Shown: positions 17,753-26,846, counted from the stretch's first letter. The stretch is 64,000 bases of DNA from Novosphingobium sp. SG707 (GCF_012275515.1 NZ_JAAZQL010000003.1:192833-256832); one strand, 5' to 3'. Numbers and translations are program-made. Notes: generated from the sequence alone by a model not told the origin.

Positions 17753-19327
17753 TTACGGCACCAGCACCGTATCAAGCGGCGGCTCGACCGTCTGAGGATA
17801 ATCCAGCGTATAGTGCAGTCCGCGGCTCTCATGCCGCTTCAGCGCCGAGCGTACGATCAGATCCGCGCTCTGCAGCAGGTTGCGCAATTCGATCAGGTCG
17901 GTTGTCACGCGGAAGTGGCCGTAATAATCGTCCACCTCGTCAAACAGCAGCTTGATGCGATGGGCCGCGCGTTCCAACCGCTTGGTGCTGCGCACGATGC
18001 CCACATAGTTCCACATGAAGCGGCGGATCTCGGTCCAATTCTGCTTGATGATGACTTCCTCGTCGGAATCCGAAACCCGGCTTTCATCCCACGGGCGAAT
18101 CGACGGGGGCGTATCGAATTCGTCCCAGCGCGCCAGAATATCGGACGCCGCCGCATCGCCGAACACCAGGCATTCCAGCAGCGAATTGGACGCCAGACGG
18201 TTCGCGCCATGCAAACCGCTTTCTGCGCATTCGCCCGCCGCATAGAGGCCCGGCAGATCGGTGCGGCCATCCAGATCGGTGACCACCCCGCCGCAGGTGT
18301 AATGCTGGGCCGGAACGACGGGGATCGGCTCCTTCGTCATATCGATGCCCAGCGAGATCAGCTTGTCATGGATATTGGGGAAATGCTCGCGCACAAAATC
18401 GGCGGGCTTGTGGCTGATGTCCAGATGGACGAAATCGAGGCCGTATTTCTTGATCTCGCTGTCGATGGCGCGGGCCACGACATCGCGCGGGGCCAGTTCG
18501 AGCCGCTCATCATAATCGGGCATGAAGCGCTTGCCGGTGCGGGGATTGATCAGCCGCCCGCCCTCGCCGCGCACCGCCTCGGTGATGAGGAAGTTCTTGA
18601 CCTCGAGATTATAGAGACAGGTGGGGTGGAACTGCATCATCTCCATGTTTGAAACGCGCGCGCCCGCGCGCCATGCCATGGCGATGCCGTCGCCCGTGGC
18701 CCCGCGTGGCGCGGTGGAGAACTGATAGACGCGCCCTGCCCCGCCTGTGGCCAGAATGGTCGCGCGGCCGATATGGGCCTCGACCTTGCCGGTCTTTTCG
18801 TCCAGCGCATAGACACCCCACACCCGGCCCGAGCCGGAATAGCGCATCTCGTGCCGCCCGGTGATCAGGTCGATACAGCTCTGCCCCGGCAGCAGCGTGA
18901 TATTGGGATGAGCCTCTGCGGCGCGGATCAAGGCCTCCTGCACCGCCCAGCCCGTGGCGTCGGCCACATGGGCGATGCGGCGATGCGAATGGCCGCCTTC
19001 GCGGTGGAGGTGGAGATGATCGCCCTCGGTGTTGAAGGGCACGCCCAGATCGGCCAGTCGTCCGATCGCCAGCGGCGCGCGTTCGACCACATATTCGACC
19101 GTATCCAGCCGGTTCAGGCCCGCGCCCGCCACCATCGTGTCGCGGATGTGATCCTCAAACGTATCGCCCGCGTCCAGCACTGCGGCGATCCCGCCCTGCG
19201 CCCATGCGGTCGATCCCCCCGTCAGCGTGCCCTTGGCCAGCACCAGCACTTTCAACCGCTGAGCAAGAGAGAGGGCGGCGGTCAAACCGGCGGCGCCCGA
19301 ACCGATCACGATCACATCAGCATTCAT
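17753..19327 (-). CDS. nadB: NadB, L-aspartate oxidase
   Basis: A 524-residue FAD enzyme that oxidises L-aspartate to iminoaspartate, the first step of de novo NAD synthesis. The FAD motif GSGAAGLTAALS is near residue 8. Family blocks are STAWAQGGIAAVL, HSHRRIAHVADATG, MQFHPTC and GLYAAGECAESGLHGANRLASNSLLE (given here in parts), followed by a C-terminal helical domain with TKRLERA. The ATG at 19327 is preferred over a TTG at 19339. nadA and nadC are not adjacent; nadE, which completes the pathway, lies 22 kb away. Confidence 0.95.
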   Translation of the reverse strand: MNADVIVIGSGAAGLTAALSLAQRLKVLVLAKGTLTGGSTAWAQGGIAAVLDAGDTFEDHIRDTMVAGAGLNRLDTVEYVVERAPLAIGRLADLGVPFNTEGDHLHLHREGGHSHRRIAHVADATGWAVQEALIRAAEAHPNITLLPGQSCIDLITGRHEMRYSGSGRVWGVYALDEKTGKVEAHIGRATILATGGAGRVYQFSTAPRGATGDGIAMAWRAGARVSNMEMMQFHPTCLYNLEVKNFLITEAVRGEGGRLINPRTGKRFMPDYDERLELAPRDVVARAIDSEIKKYGLDFVHLDISHKPADFVREHFPNIHDKLISLGIDMTKEPIPVVPAQHYTCGGVVTDLDGRTDLPGLYAAGECAESGLHGANRLASNSLLECLVFGDAAASDILARWDEFDTPPSIRPWDESRVSDSDEEVIIKQNWTEIRRFMWNYVGIVRSTKRLERAAHRIKLLFDEVDDYYGHFRVTTDLIELRNLLQSADLIVRSALKRHESRGLHYTLDYPQTVEPPLDTVLVP

Positions 19328-19439
19328 AAGCCATTCCAATCTGGGCCGCTGCTCGACACGCAGACGGCAGGCGATTCGCGGGCTCGCTTTGCGCCCAATA
19401 GGCCGATTTGAAAAGCAGGCAACGCAACGAAACCGTCAT

Positions 19440-19648
19440 TTTCGCACCATGCGGGCGGATATGGTTAAATATTTAGGAGCAAAGAGAAAAATTTTGCAAA
19501 ATGGGTCAACCAATTGCTTTTCGACCGCCGGATTTCGGTATATGTACATAGTCGGATCGAAGATTACACAATTTTACCTGACGAGGTCAGAAGGCGAATT
19601 CACATGAATTCGTCTGCCGCTGGCCTGCGCGTGAATGGGGTCGTTACA
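19440..19648 (+). other. AT-rich leader/promoter region of the small Cys protein
   Basis: The stretch from about 19440 to 19610 is visibly richer in A and T than the surrounding sequence, with runs such as GAGAAAAATTTTGCAAAATG. TTGCTT (19514) and TATATG (19539) could form a promoter with a long 19-nt spacer. A 72-codon open frame crosses it but has AT-rich codons unlike real genes here. Confidence 0.4.
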
Positions 19649-19828
19649 ATGAAACTCGACTTGCCTTTATGTCTGTTCAATCGTCATGCGCCGCGCCGAA
19701 GTCGCGTCAAATGGGATGGACTCAACTTTGTCGGCCATTGCCGGTTCTGCGAAAAGCCCATCCGTCGGATGGACAAGGGTCGCTGGGTTCGGGACCAGAT
19801 AGAAAAGATCAAGTCTTCGGACCTGTAA
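19649..19828 (+). CDS. Small Cys-containing protein, probable zinc ribbon
   Basis: A 59-residue basic protein of unknown function. One Cys lies near the N-terminus (LPLCLFNRH) and a C-x-x-C pair in GHCRFCEKPIRRMDKGRW, enough for a small metal knuckle. Short proteins of this look are, as I recall, common as hypothetical proteins in sphingomonads. The start is uncertain: the ATG at 19649 gives the compact form with GGGG about 8 nt upstream, while an ATG at 19604 would add 15 residues with weak conservation-like character. It faces the ABC ATPase gene across a short hairpin. Confidence 0.6.
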   Translation: MKLDLPLCLFNRHAPRRSRVKWDGLNFVGHCRFCEKPIRRMDKGRWVRDQIEKIKSSDL

Positions 19829-19845
19829 CCGTTCCCCTGATTGGA

Positions 19846-19862
19846 GGGGGCGCCCTGCCCCC
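19846..19862. terminator. Short GC hairpin between convergent genes
   Basis: GGGGGC pairs with GCCCCC around GCCCT between the small Cys protein gene and the ABC ATPase gene. There is no clear T-run on either side. Confidence 0.4.
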
Positions 19863-19865
19863 GCC

Positions 19866-20810
19866 TTATGCCGCCTGCGTGGTCAGGCTGACAAAAACAT
19901 CCTCCAGATCGGCCTCACGTGTGGTGACATCGACAATCGCCATGCCCTGCGCCTGCACCGCGCCCAGGATCTCGCCCGCGTTGGTTTTGTCCTTGTCATA
20001 AGTGATCTGGATAACATCGGGCGCCACAGCCGCGCATTTCAGAAAGGCGGGATGGCTGGGCAGCGCGGCGACCGGACGGTCGAGCGTGAGCACCACGATC
20101 TTTTCGCGCGCCATATCCACCAGTTCGCGGGTCGGCTTGTTGGCGATCAGTTCGCCATGGTTAATGATGGCGATGCGGTCGCACAACTCCTCGGCCTCTT
20201 CCAAGTAATGCGTGGTCAGCACCACTGTAACGCCTTCATCATTGAGCCGCTTGACCAGTTCCCAGAGCTGGCGGCGCAGTTCCACGTCCACGCCCGCTGT
20301 CGGCTCGTCCAACACCAGTACCGGGGGTTGATGCACCATCGCCTTGGCCACCAGCAGGCGCCGCTTCATCCCGCCCGAAAGCGTGCGGGCATAGGCTTTG
20401 GCCTTATCGGACAGATGCACATCGGCCAGCAATTGCTCGGACATGCGCTCGGCCTTGGGGATGCCATAGAGGCCTGCAGTGTTCTCCAGCACCTCGTAAG
20501 GGGTAAAGAACGGGTCGAACACGATTTCCTGCGGTACAATGCCGATGGCGCGCGATGCGTTGCGGCGATCATGGTCAATGTCAAAACCCCAGATCGACAC
20601 ATCGCCGCTGGTCTTGCGCACCATGCCCGCCAAAATGTTGATCATGGTCGATTTGCCCGCGCCATTGGGGCCGAGCAGACCAAAGATCTGCCCTTGTGGC
20701 ACATCGAGCGACACACCTTTCAGCGCCAGTTTGCCTTCGCCATTACCGGCGGGCGCATAGCGTTTGACAAGGTTGCGGATCGAGATGGCGGGGGCGTCGG
20801 ACTGGCTCAT
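19866..20810 (-). CDS. ABC transporter ATP-binding protein (YadG/DrrA-like)
   Basis: A 314-residue ATPase with Walker A GPNGAGKST at residues 47-55, signature LSGGMKRR near 143, Walker B VLVLDEPTAG near 164 and the TTHYLEEAEELCD switch region. The C-terminal 80 residues resemble the extension of DrrA/NodI/YadG exporters. It would power export of an unknown compound through a membrane partner. No permease gene is adjacent: the upstream gene on this strand is a glycosyltransferase and the downstream neighbour converges. The permease must be elsewhere, or the protein has a non-transport role. Confidence 0.88.
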   Translation of the reverse strand: MSQSDAPAISIRNLVKRYAPAGNGEGKLALKGVSLDVPQGQIFGLLGPNGAGKSTMINILAGMVRKTSGDVSIWGFDIDHDRRNASRAIGIVPQEIVFDPFFTPYEVLENTAGLYGIPKAERMSEQLLADVHLSDKAKAYARTLSGGMKRRLLVAKAMVHQPPVLVLDEPTAGVDVELRRQLWELVKRLNDEGVTVVLTTHYLEEAEELCDRIAIINHGELIANKPTRELVDMAREKIVVLTLDRPVAALPSHPAFLKCAAVAPDVIQITYDKDKTNAGEILGAVQAQGMAIVDVTTREADLEDVFVSLTTQAA

Positions 20811-20865
20811 GCGCGCTGCTTAACCCCCAGAGGCGGGACGCGCAACAGGACTTAACCCGCCCCCC

Positions 20866-22119
20866 TTATCCCGCCGAGCGCACCAGTTCGGGCAGGCGAT
20901 GTTCAGCCCAGCGATAGACCGCCGAGCGCCGCTCCAGCGCGCGCATCATCGCCGCCGGATAGACCTCGTTCACCAATTGGGCAAAGGTCTTGTTCCAGCT
21001 GAACCGCTGCACCACATGATTGCGCGCAGCCGCGCCCATCGCGCGATAGTCTCCGCGCCAGAGCGCCTGAACATGATCGGCCATCGCGGCGGCATCATCG
21101 ACCGGCCCCAACCGCCCCAGCCCCGCGGGAACGCGCGCGGGCATCGCCCCGCTGGCCACGCCAACCACAGGCAGACCGCTGGCCTGCGCCTCGATCACCG
21201 AAATGCCGAAAGTCTCGTCCGCCATGGCAGAGACATAAATGTCCGAAGAGGCCAGCGCGACCGCCAGCGCATCGCGGTCATCGACAAAGCCGGGCAGCGC
21301 CACAGCCATCCCGCGCGTCTCGCGAATCAGCCGGTCGCGCAATTTGCCATCGCCCAGCATGACCATCGCCGCGCCCATTTCAGACGGCAGACGGCGGAAC
21401 ATTTCCACCAGCCGATGCGCGCGCTTCTCATTGTCGATGCGCCCGGCATAGATCAACAACGGCCCATCACCCGCCAGGCCCAGCTTTTCGCGGAAATGGG
21501 GATCGCGCCGCGCCGGGCTGAACTGATCGGTATCCACGCCCAGCGAGAGCACATCGACATGACCGATGCCCCACCCTGCCAATTGTTCGCGCACGGGATC
21601 GTTAAGCGCATAGAGGCGGTCAAATGCGCCATAGGTCTTTTGCGCATAGGCCACGCCGATCGCGCGCAGGCCATCGGCCATGCGGCGGCCAAACAATTGT
21701 TCGCCCACGCGGTGGATATGCACATTGGGAAAATCGGTGTGATAACCGGCCACCAGCGCGGTTTCGGGATGGGCGCGGCGATAATTGATCGCGGTCCATG
21801 GCAGGACCCAGGGGCAGAGCGATTCGATCACATCGGGCCGGAAATGTTCAAGCACCTCGCGCACCGCGCCGGTGCGCAGGATGAAGCGGTAATTGGGGCT
21901 GCCGCGCACCTGTTCGGCGCCGACCTCGACCCAGATATGCCGCCCGCGTTCGACCACGCGATCCTCCGGGCCGGGCACGATCTGGAGCAGCCGATGACCG
22001 GTCTGTTCAAGAATATAACGCCGCTTTTCCCGGAGATAGGTGCTGACCCCGCCGCCGCCGACGGGTGCATAAGACTGGGTAAGGTCGCAAATCAACATTT
22101 CTCGGTGGGCATGACGCAT
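20866..22119 (-). CDS. GT4-type glycosyltransferase
   Basis: A 417-residue GT-B enzyme. The N-terminal acceptor domain has the glycine-rich loop GGGGVSTYL near residue 21. The C-terminal nucleotide-sugar domain has LLIYAGRIDNEKRAHRLVEMF near 235 and the E-x7-E motif region FGISVIEAQASGLPVVG. It resembles mannosyltransferases of the MgtA/PimB type and could act on a lipid or envelope glycan; donor and acceptor cannot be determined. The first ATG at 22119 is used; an internal ATG seven codons later would also keep the first strand. Confidence 0.82.
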   Translation of the reverse strand: MRHAHREMLICDLTQSYAPVGGGGVSTYLREKRRYILEQTGHRLLQIVPGPEDRVVERGRHIWVEVGAEQVRGSPNYRFILRTGAVREVLEHFRPDVIESLCPWVLPWTAINYRRAHPETALVAGYHTDFPNVHIHRVGEQLFGRRMADGLRAIGVAYAQKTYGAFDRLYALNDPVREQLAGWGIGHVDVLSLGVDTDQFSPARRDPHFREKLGLAGDGPLLIYAGRIDNEKRAHRLVEMFRRLPSEMGAAMVMLGDGKLRDRLIRETRGMAVALPGFVDDRDALAVALASSDIYVSAMADETFGISVIEAQASGLPVVGVASGAMPARVPAGLGRLGPVDDAAAMADHVQALWRGDYRAMGAAARNHVVQRFSWNKTFAQLVNEVYPAAMMRALERRSAVYRWAEHRLPELVRSAG

Positions 22120-22441
22120 GCTTATTCGACCTCAACCTATTGCGGCTGCCGCCTTCCGTGTCGGACAGACACAGATCAAGGCAACCCAATCAGCGGCGAG
22201 AAATGCCCCCAGCATCGGCCTCGCACGCTTATTCACGCAAAAATCGGCCCCGTGCGCCCACCCTTTAACGGGGTTACAGCCATTTGGCAAAGGAGATAAA
22301 TCGCGCAAAGCCAAGTAACAAATTGTCTCAAGGGCGCTTGCGGCCCAATGCAGGGACAAATGGCGCAGGTGCCTTCCCGATCAACAAACACACCCGCAGG
22401 CTCTGGAAATCGCGCGAAACTCCTGCTAGTGGCCTTTACCC
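22120..22441. other. 322-nt intergenic region between divergent genes
   Basis: It holds the 5' regions of the glycosyltransferase gene (minus) and the zinc finger gene (plus). AAAGGAGATAAAT near 22290 resembles a Shine-Dalgarno but no start codon follows at a useful distance. I see no RNA gene or repeat. Confidence 0.5.
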
Positions 22442-22645
22442 ATGAGCGACCAGCCCGAAACCGTCACCGTTCACACCACCCGCGTTCACTGCGATGGCGC
22501 CGAAGCGATCCGCACCGATGGCACGTTCAAGCCCTCGGCGCTGGGTCATCCGCGCGTCTATCTCGAAATCGACGAGCGTGGCTTCGTGGACTGCCCTTAT
22601 TGCGACAAGCGCTTTGTGCTGGATCAGGCGCACGCCCACCATTGA
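22442..22645 (+). CDS. NDUFS6-like zf-CHCC zinc finger protein
   Basis: A 67-residue protein with the C-H-C-C zinc arrangement of the NDUFS6/zf-CHCC family: Cys17, His36 in [10 protein letters not shown], and Cys51 and Cys54 in CPYCDKRF. A His-rich tail follows. In mitochondria and in Paracoccus-type bacteria this protein is an accessory subunit of respiratory complex I. No nuo genes are in the window, so the assignment rests on the motif alone. The full-length zinc site is intact. Confidence 0.87.
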   Translation: MSDQPETVTVHTTRVHCDGAEAIRTDGTFKPSALGHPRVYLEIDERGFVDCPYCDKRFVLDQAHAHH

Positions 22646-22709
22646 TCGAACCGGCAGATAACCGCTGCTGCGCCATTGCGCGGCGGCGGCATCGGCCTAT
22701 ATCAACGGC

Positions 22710-24137
22710 ATGACCTTTTCTGCCGATCCCCGCTCGCTGCTCTATCGCCCGGGCCAGCTTGAACCCGATGAGGCCCGCGCTCTGGTGGGCCGCACATTGG
22801 CCAAATGCGACGATGGCGAGCTTTACCTGCAATTCATTGCGTCCGAGGCCTTTGGCTTTGACGACGGGCGGCTGAAAACCTGCGATTACAGCCGCGAGGC
22901 GGGTTTTGGCCTGCGCGGCGTGTCGGGCGAGATGACCGGCTTTGCCCATGCCAACGAGATTTCCGCCGCCGCGATTGCGCGCGCGGGCGAAACCCTCACC
23001 CTGCTCGATCCGGCCAGCGGCCAGCGATCCGCGCCGCCGGTTCGCACCAACCGCCACCTTTACACAGATGCCTCGCCGCTCGACGGCGTGGAATTTGCCG
23101 CCAAGGTTGCGCTGCTCGAACAGATCGACGCGGCGGCCCGCGCCCGCGATCCGCGCGTGGCGCAGGTGTCTGCCTCGATTTCCGGCTCGTGGTCGGTGGT
23201 GGAAATCCTGCGCGCCGACTCTGATGCCGTCACCGACATTCGCCCTCTGGTGCGCTTGAACGTCTCGATCGTGGCCGAACAGAACGGGCGGCGCGAAACG
23301 GGCAGCTTCGGGATCGGCGGGCGCTATCTCTATGACGATCTGATGAAGCCGGAAACGTGGAACCGCGCGATCGACGCCGCGCTGGCGCAGGCGCTGGTCA
23401 ATCTGGAATCGGTGGCCGCGCCTGCGGGCGAAATGACCGTGCTGCTGGCGCCGGGCTGGCCGGGCGTGCTGCTGCATGAGGCGGTGGGCCATGGGCTGGA
23501 AGGCGATTTCAACCGCAAGGGCACCAGCGCTTTCTCGGGCCGTCTGGGCGAGCGGGTGGCAGCGCCGGGCGTGACCGTCGTGGACGACGGCAGCATCGCG
23601 GGGCGGCGCGGTTCGCTCACGGTGGATGATGAAGGCACGCCGACGCAGGAAAATGTGCTGATCGAGGATGGCATTCTCAAGGGCTATCTTCAGGATCGCC
23701 TCAACGCCCGGCTGATGGGCGTGGCCCCCACCGGCAACGGGCGGCGCGAGAATTACGCCCATGCCCCGATGCCGCGCATGACCAACACCTTTATGCGCGC
23801 GGGCAATGATGACCCCGCCGAATTGCTGAGCCGCGTCAAAAACGGCATTTTCGCCAAGAGCTTTGGCGGCGGGCAGGTGGACATCACCAGCGGCAAATTC
23901 GTCTTTTCCTGCACCGAGGCCTATCGCATCGAGAATGGCAAGCTGGGCGCGCCGATCAAGGGCGCAACGCTGATCGGCGATGGCCCCTCCGTGCTGACCC
24001 GCGTGACCGGCATCGGCAATGACCTTGCGCTGGACGAAGGCGTGGGCATTTGCGGCAAGGGAGGCCAGTCCGTTCCCGCAGGGGTGGGCCAGCCCACCCT
24101 GCTGGTCGAGGGGTTGACCGTCGGCGGCACGGGTTGA
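22710..24137 (+). CDS. tldD: TldD metalloprotease subunit
   Basis: A 475-residue member of the TldD/PmbA family. The zinc site HEAVGHGLEGD begins at residue 256 with the E-x-x-x-H geometry of TldD; the C-terminal region has GKFVFSCTEAYRIENGK and a glycine-rich ending. TldD pairs with TldE (PmbA) to degrade unstructured peptides and to mature some modified peptides such as microcin B17. The partner gene is not in this window. The first ATG at 22710 matches the family N-terminus LLYRPGQLEPDEARALV. Confidence 0.94.
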   Translation: MTFSADPRSLLYRPGQLEPDEARALVGRTLAKCDDGELYLQFIASEAFGFDDGRLKTCDYSREAGFGLRGVSGEMTGFAHANEISAAAIARAGETLTLLDPASGQRSAPPVRTNRHLYTDASPLDGVEFAAKVALLEQIDAAARARDPRVAQVSASISGSWSVVEILRADSDAVTDIRPLVRLNVSIVAEQNGRRETGSFGIGGRYLYDDLMKPETWNRAIDAALAQALVNLESVAAPAGEMTVLLAPGWPGVLLHEAVGHGLEGDFNRKGTSAFSGRLGERVAAPGVTVVDDGSIAGRRGSLTVDDEGTPTQENVLIEDGILKGYLQDRLNARLMGVAPTGNGRRENYAHAPMPRMTNTFMRAGNDDPAELLSRVKNGIFAKSFGGGQVDITSGKFVFSCTEAYRIENGKLGAPIKGATLIGDGPSVLTRVTGIGNDLALDEGVGICGKGGQSVPAGVGQPTLLVEGLTVGGTG

Positions 24138-24217
24138 CCCGAATCATGGACGGTGGCCGGGACAGGGCGTAGAATATTCAGTCTGAAGGGGGCGCTTCAG
24201 GTCCAAGGAGAAGGTAT

Positions 24218-24673
24218 ATGTCGTTTCATTCCATCCTTCGCAGCGCCGCACTTGTCGGCGGCGCCATGGCCCTTCTGGGCGCGCCGCTGGCCCAGGCGCG
24301 CGAGCGTCTGACGCCCGAACAGCAGCTGGCCAAGATCATCAAGGACCGGGTGCCGGGCAAGCCGGTCAATTGCATCAACCTGACCGAGATCCGCTCGACC
24401 ACGATCATCGACAAGACCGCCATCGTCTATGACATGGGCAGCACGATTTATGTGAACCGCCCGCCCTATCCGCAATCGCTGGATGATGACGATGTCTTGA
24501 TCACCAAGACATGGGGATCGCAATTGTGCAGCGTCGATATTGTGCAACTGGCCACGCGCGGCGGCGGGGCCGGCATGTGGTGGCGCGGCTCGGTCGGCCT
24601 TGGCGAATTCGTGCCCTATACCAAGCCCAAGGCGGCGCCCGCCCCGGCCGCACCGGCCAACCCCGCAGGGTGA
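24218..24673 (+). CDS. Uncharacterised secreted protein
   Basis: A 151-residue protein with a signal peptide (LVGGAMALLGAPLAQA). The mature part has two Cys residues, in PVNCINL and SQLCSVD, that could form a disulfide, and a Pro/Ala-rich tail. The pattern of a Cys-Ile segment, a D-x-x-x-I-V-Y-D strand and a second Cys recalls the DUF6491-type proteins of sphingomonads, but I cannot confirm that. Shine-Dalgarno AAGGAG lies 8 nt before the ATG. It converges with the small membrane protein gene, their stops separated by one base. Confidence 0.75.
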   Translation: MSFHSILRSAALVGGAMALLGAPLAQARERLTPEQQLAKIIKDRVPGKPVNCINLTEIRSTTIIDKTAIVYDMGSTIYVNRPPYPQSLDDDDVLITKTWGSQLCSVDIVQLATRGGGAGMWWRGSVGLGEFVPYTKPKAAPAPAAPANPAG

Positions 24674-24674
24674 T

Positions 24675-24815
24675 TCAGGGCGCGCGATGCGCCCACCAGA
24701 TCACGCCCGCGACAATGGCCATGGCCAGCGCCATTTTGCCGACGAACAAATAGATCAGCCAGCGAGGGATCCCGCTGGCTGATTTGTTTTCCGGCTGCGG
24801 CGGGGTGATGGTCAC
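24675..24815 (-). CDS. 46-residue single-pass membrane protein downstream of guaA
   Basis: A short frame that starts with GTG at 24815, 7 nt after the guaA stop. A Pro-rich N-terminus is followed by one strong transmembrane helix (IYLFVGKMALAMAIVAGVIWW in overlapping parts) and a basic end. No function is recognised. Tight spacing to guaA and codon use like the neighbours support it; a weak Shine-Dalgarno is the main doubt. Longer forms running back into guaA are unlikely. Confidence 0.55.
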   Translation of the reverse strand: MTITPPQPENKSASGIPRWLIYLFVGKMALAMAIVAGVIWWAHRAP

Positions 24816-24822
24816 GCCCCGC

Positions 24823-26382
24823 TTATTCCCACTCGATCGTGCCGGGCGGCTTCGAGGTATAGTCATAGACCACACGGTTGATGCCCTTGACCTCGTTGAT
24901 GATACGGGTCGCTACGCGCGACAGGAAGGCCGCGTCGAAGGGATAGATGTCGGCGGTCATGCCATCGGTGCTGGTCACGGCGCGCAAAGCGCAGACGTGG
25001 TCATAGGTGCGCCCATCGCCCATCACGCCGACAGTCTTGACCGGGAGAAGCACGGCAAAAGCCTGCCAGATCGCGTCATAAAGACCAGCATTGCGGATTT
25101 CTTCGAGATAGACCGCATCGGCCTTGCGCAGGATATCGGCGCGTTCGCGGCTGACCTCGCCGGGGATGCGGATGGCAAGGCCCGGCCCGGGGAACGGATG
25201 GCGGCCCACGAAAATGTCGGGCAGGCCCAGTTCGCGCCCCAGATCGCGCACTTCGTCCTTGAAGAGTTCGCGCAAGGGCTCGACCAGCTTCATGTTCATG
25301 CGCTCGGGCAGACCGCCGACATTGTGGTGGCTCTTGATCGTCACGCTCGGCCCGCCGGTGAAGCTGACCGATTCGATCACGTCGGGATAGAGCGTGCCCT
25401 GGGCAAGGAAGTCGGCGCCGCCGATCTTCTTGGCCTCATCTTCGAACACGTCGATGAAGGTCTTGCCGATGAACTTGCGCTTGGCCTCGGGATCGGTGAC
25501 GCCCTCAAGGCCCTTCATGAACAGGGTCGAGGCATCGACATGGACCAGCGGAATGTTGAAATGGCCGCGGAACAGGCTGACCACCTGCTCGCTCTCGCCC
25601 ATGCGCATCAGGCCGTGGTCAACGTAAACGCAGGTGAGCTGCTCGCCGATCGCTTCATGGATCAGCACCGCCGCCACCGCCGAATCGACGCCGCCCGACA
25701 GGCCGCAGATCACCCGGCCCGAGCCGACCTGCGCGCGGATTTCCTCGATCTTGGTCTTGCGGAATTCGGCCATCGTCCAGTCGCCCTTGAGGCCGCAGAC
25801 GTGACGCACGAAATTCTTGAGCAGCTTGCCGCCATCGGGCGTGTGGACCACCTCGGGGTGGAACTGCATCGCATAGATGCGCTTTTCGTCATTGGCGATG
25901 ACCGCAAAGGGCGCGCCCGCCGAGGAAGCGACCGGGCGGAAGCCGGGGGCAAGGCTGGTCACCTTGTCGCCATGGCTCATCCACACCTGATGCTTTTCGC
26001 CAATCGACCACAGACCGTTGAACAGCGCGCAAGTGTCGTTGATGTCGATAAAGGCACGGCCGAATTCGCCGGCATCGCCGCCGGTCACTTCGCCGCCCAG
26101 CTGATGCATCAGGCTTTGCTGACCATAGCAGATGCCGAGGATCGGCAGGCCGGAATCTAGGATAGCCTGCGGGATGCGCGGGCCATTGGCATCCAGCACA
26201 CTGGCGGGCGAACCCGACAGGATGATGCCTTTGGGCTGCATCCGCTCAAAGGCGGCCTCGGCCATGCTGAAGGGAGCGATTTCGGAATAGACGCCCGCCT
26301 CGCGCACGCGGCGTGCGATCAGCTGGGTCACCTGGCTGCCGAAATCGACGATGAGGATGGAGTCGGAGGGCTGGACAGTCAT
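24823..26382 (-). CDS. guaA: GuaA, GMP synthase (glutamine-hydrolysing)
   Basis: A 519-residue enzyme converting XMP to GMP. The N-terminal class I glutamine amidotransferase has its nucleophile Cys85 in GICYGQQ and a downstream His-x-Glu in FHPEVVHT. The ATP-pyrophosphatase domain has the PP-loop SGGVDS near residue 232, and the C-terminal dimerisation domain ends PPGTIEWE. Length is normal. The gene is preceded by a region with repeated TTGCGCA motifs shared with the divergent small ORF. Confidence 0.97.
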   Translation of the reverse strand: MTVQPSDSILIVDFGSQVTQLIARRVREAGVYSEIAPFSMAEAAFERMQPKGIILSGSPASVLDANGPRIPQAILDSGLPILGICYGQQSLMHQLGGEVTGGDAGEFGRAFIDINDTCALFNGLWSIGEKHQVWMSHGDKVTSLAPGFRPVASSAGAPFAVIANDEKRIYAMQFHPEVVHTPDGGKLLKNFVRHVCGLKGDWTMAEFRKTKIEEIRAQVGSGRVICGLSGGVDSAVAAVLIHEAIGEQLTCVYVDHGLMRMGESEQVVSLFRGHFNIPLVHVDASTLFMKGLEGVTDPEAKRKFIGKTFIDVFEDEAKKIGGADFLAQGTLYPDVIESVSFTGGPSVTIKSHHNVGGLPERMNMKLVEPLRELFKDEVRDLGRELGLPDIFVGRHPFPGPGLAIRIPGEVSRERADILRKADAVYLEEIRNAGLYDAIWQAFAVLLPVKTVGVMGDGRTYDHVCALRAVTSTDGMTADIYPFDAAFLSRVATRIINEVKGINRVVYDYTSKPPGTIEWE

Positions 26383-26494
26383 GGCAGGCCCCTAAGGTTT
26401 ACGGGGGCAAATGTCCAGATGGGGCCGGGCAAAGGGTCGCAGAAAAGCAGCCGTCGGGGCAAAAAATCGGCGATGCGGGACATGCATGAGGCAG

Positions 26495-26516
26495 TTGCGC
26501 AAAACGCAATTGCGCA
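26495..26516. promoter_or_regulatory. Direct repeats TTGCGCA between guaA and the divergent small ORF
   Basis: TTGCGCA occurs at 26495-26501 and 26510-26516, a 15-nt period, with CGCAA in inverse orientation between them. The arrangement suits a regulator binding on one face of the helix. No regulator is identified. Confidence 0.35.
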
Positions 26517-26634
26517 CGACCTCTTCGCACGTGCAAAATAAAACTTTGGTCGTATATGCGGCCTCACAGACGGCAGTCACTACGCCAAACAGCGTAGGCC
26601 GACGCCGCCATAACAACAACCCAGGAGTAATCCC

Positions 26635-26709
26635 ATGTCGCGCAATATCGTGGCTTTTGCCGCCGCCATCAGCGTCAGCGGCCTGTTTTTCGCCGCTGTT
26701 CTGGCCTGA
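26635..26709 (+). CDS. Candidate 24-residue hydrophobic peptide
   Basis: ATG at 26635 follows AGGAG with a 7-nt spacer and reads 24 codons to TGA. The peptide begins MSRNIVAF and is then almost entirely hydrophobic or small residues (AAAISVSGLFFAAVLA), like an isolated membrane anchor or signal sequence. An inverted repeat CTACGC/GCGTAG (26580-26597) precedes it and a strong hairpin (26762-26793) follows, so it appears to be a free-standing transcription unit. It could equally be a small RNA with an incidental ORF. Confidence 0.45.
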   Translation: MSRNIVAFAAAISVSGLFFAAVLA

Positions 26710-26761
26710 TCGCTGGCACCAAACTATAGCTTCAATGGTCCTCTCACCCAATGAAGCATCA

Positions 26762-26793
26762 AAGGGCTGCCCCACTCCGGCGAGGCAGCCCTT
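26762..26793 (+). terminator. Terminator after the small ORF
   Basis: AAGGGCTGCC pairs with GGCAGCCCTT around a 12-nt loop, followed by CGCATTT. It lies between the small ORF and the convergent TonB-dependent receptor gene and may serve both. Confidence 0.6.
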
Positions 26794-26846
26794 CGCATTT
26801 GCAGCATAGACTTTGACGCAACCGCTGCGTCAGACCGCGTGAACGG

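Noticed and set aside
19389..19607. A 72-codon ORF before the small Cys protein
   Set aside because: Its codons are AT-rich and unlike neighbouring genes, there is no good ribosome site, and the region looks like a promoter.
22132..22359. A 75-codon minus-strand ORF in the intergenic region before the zinc finger gene
   Set aside because: It has no Shine-Dalgarno, no recognisable features and overlaps the expected promoter region of the glycosyltransferase gene.
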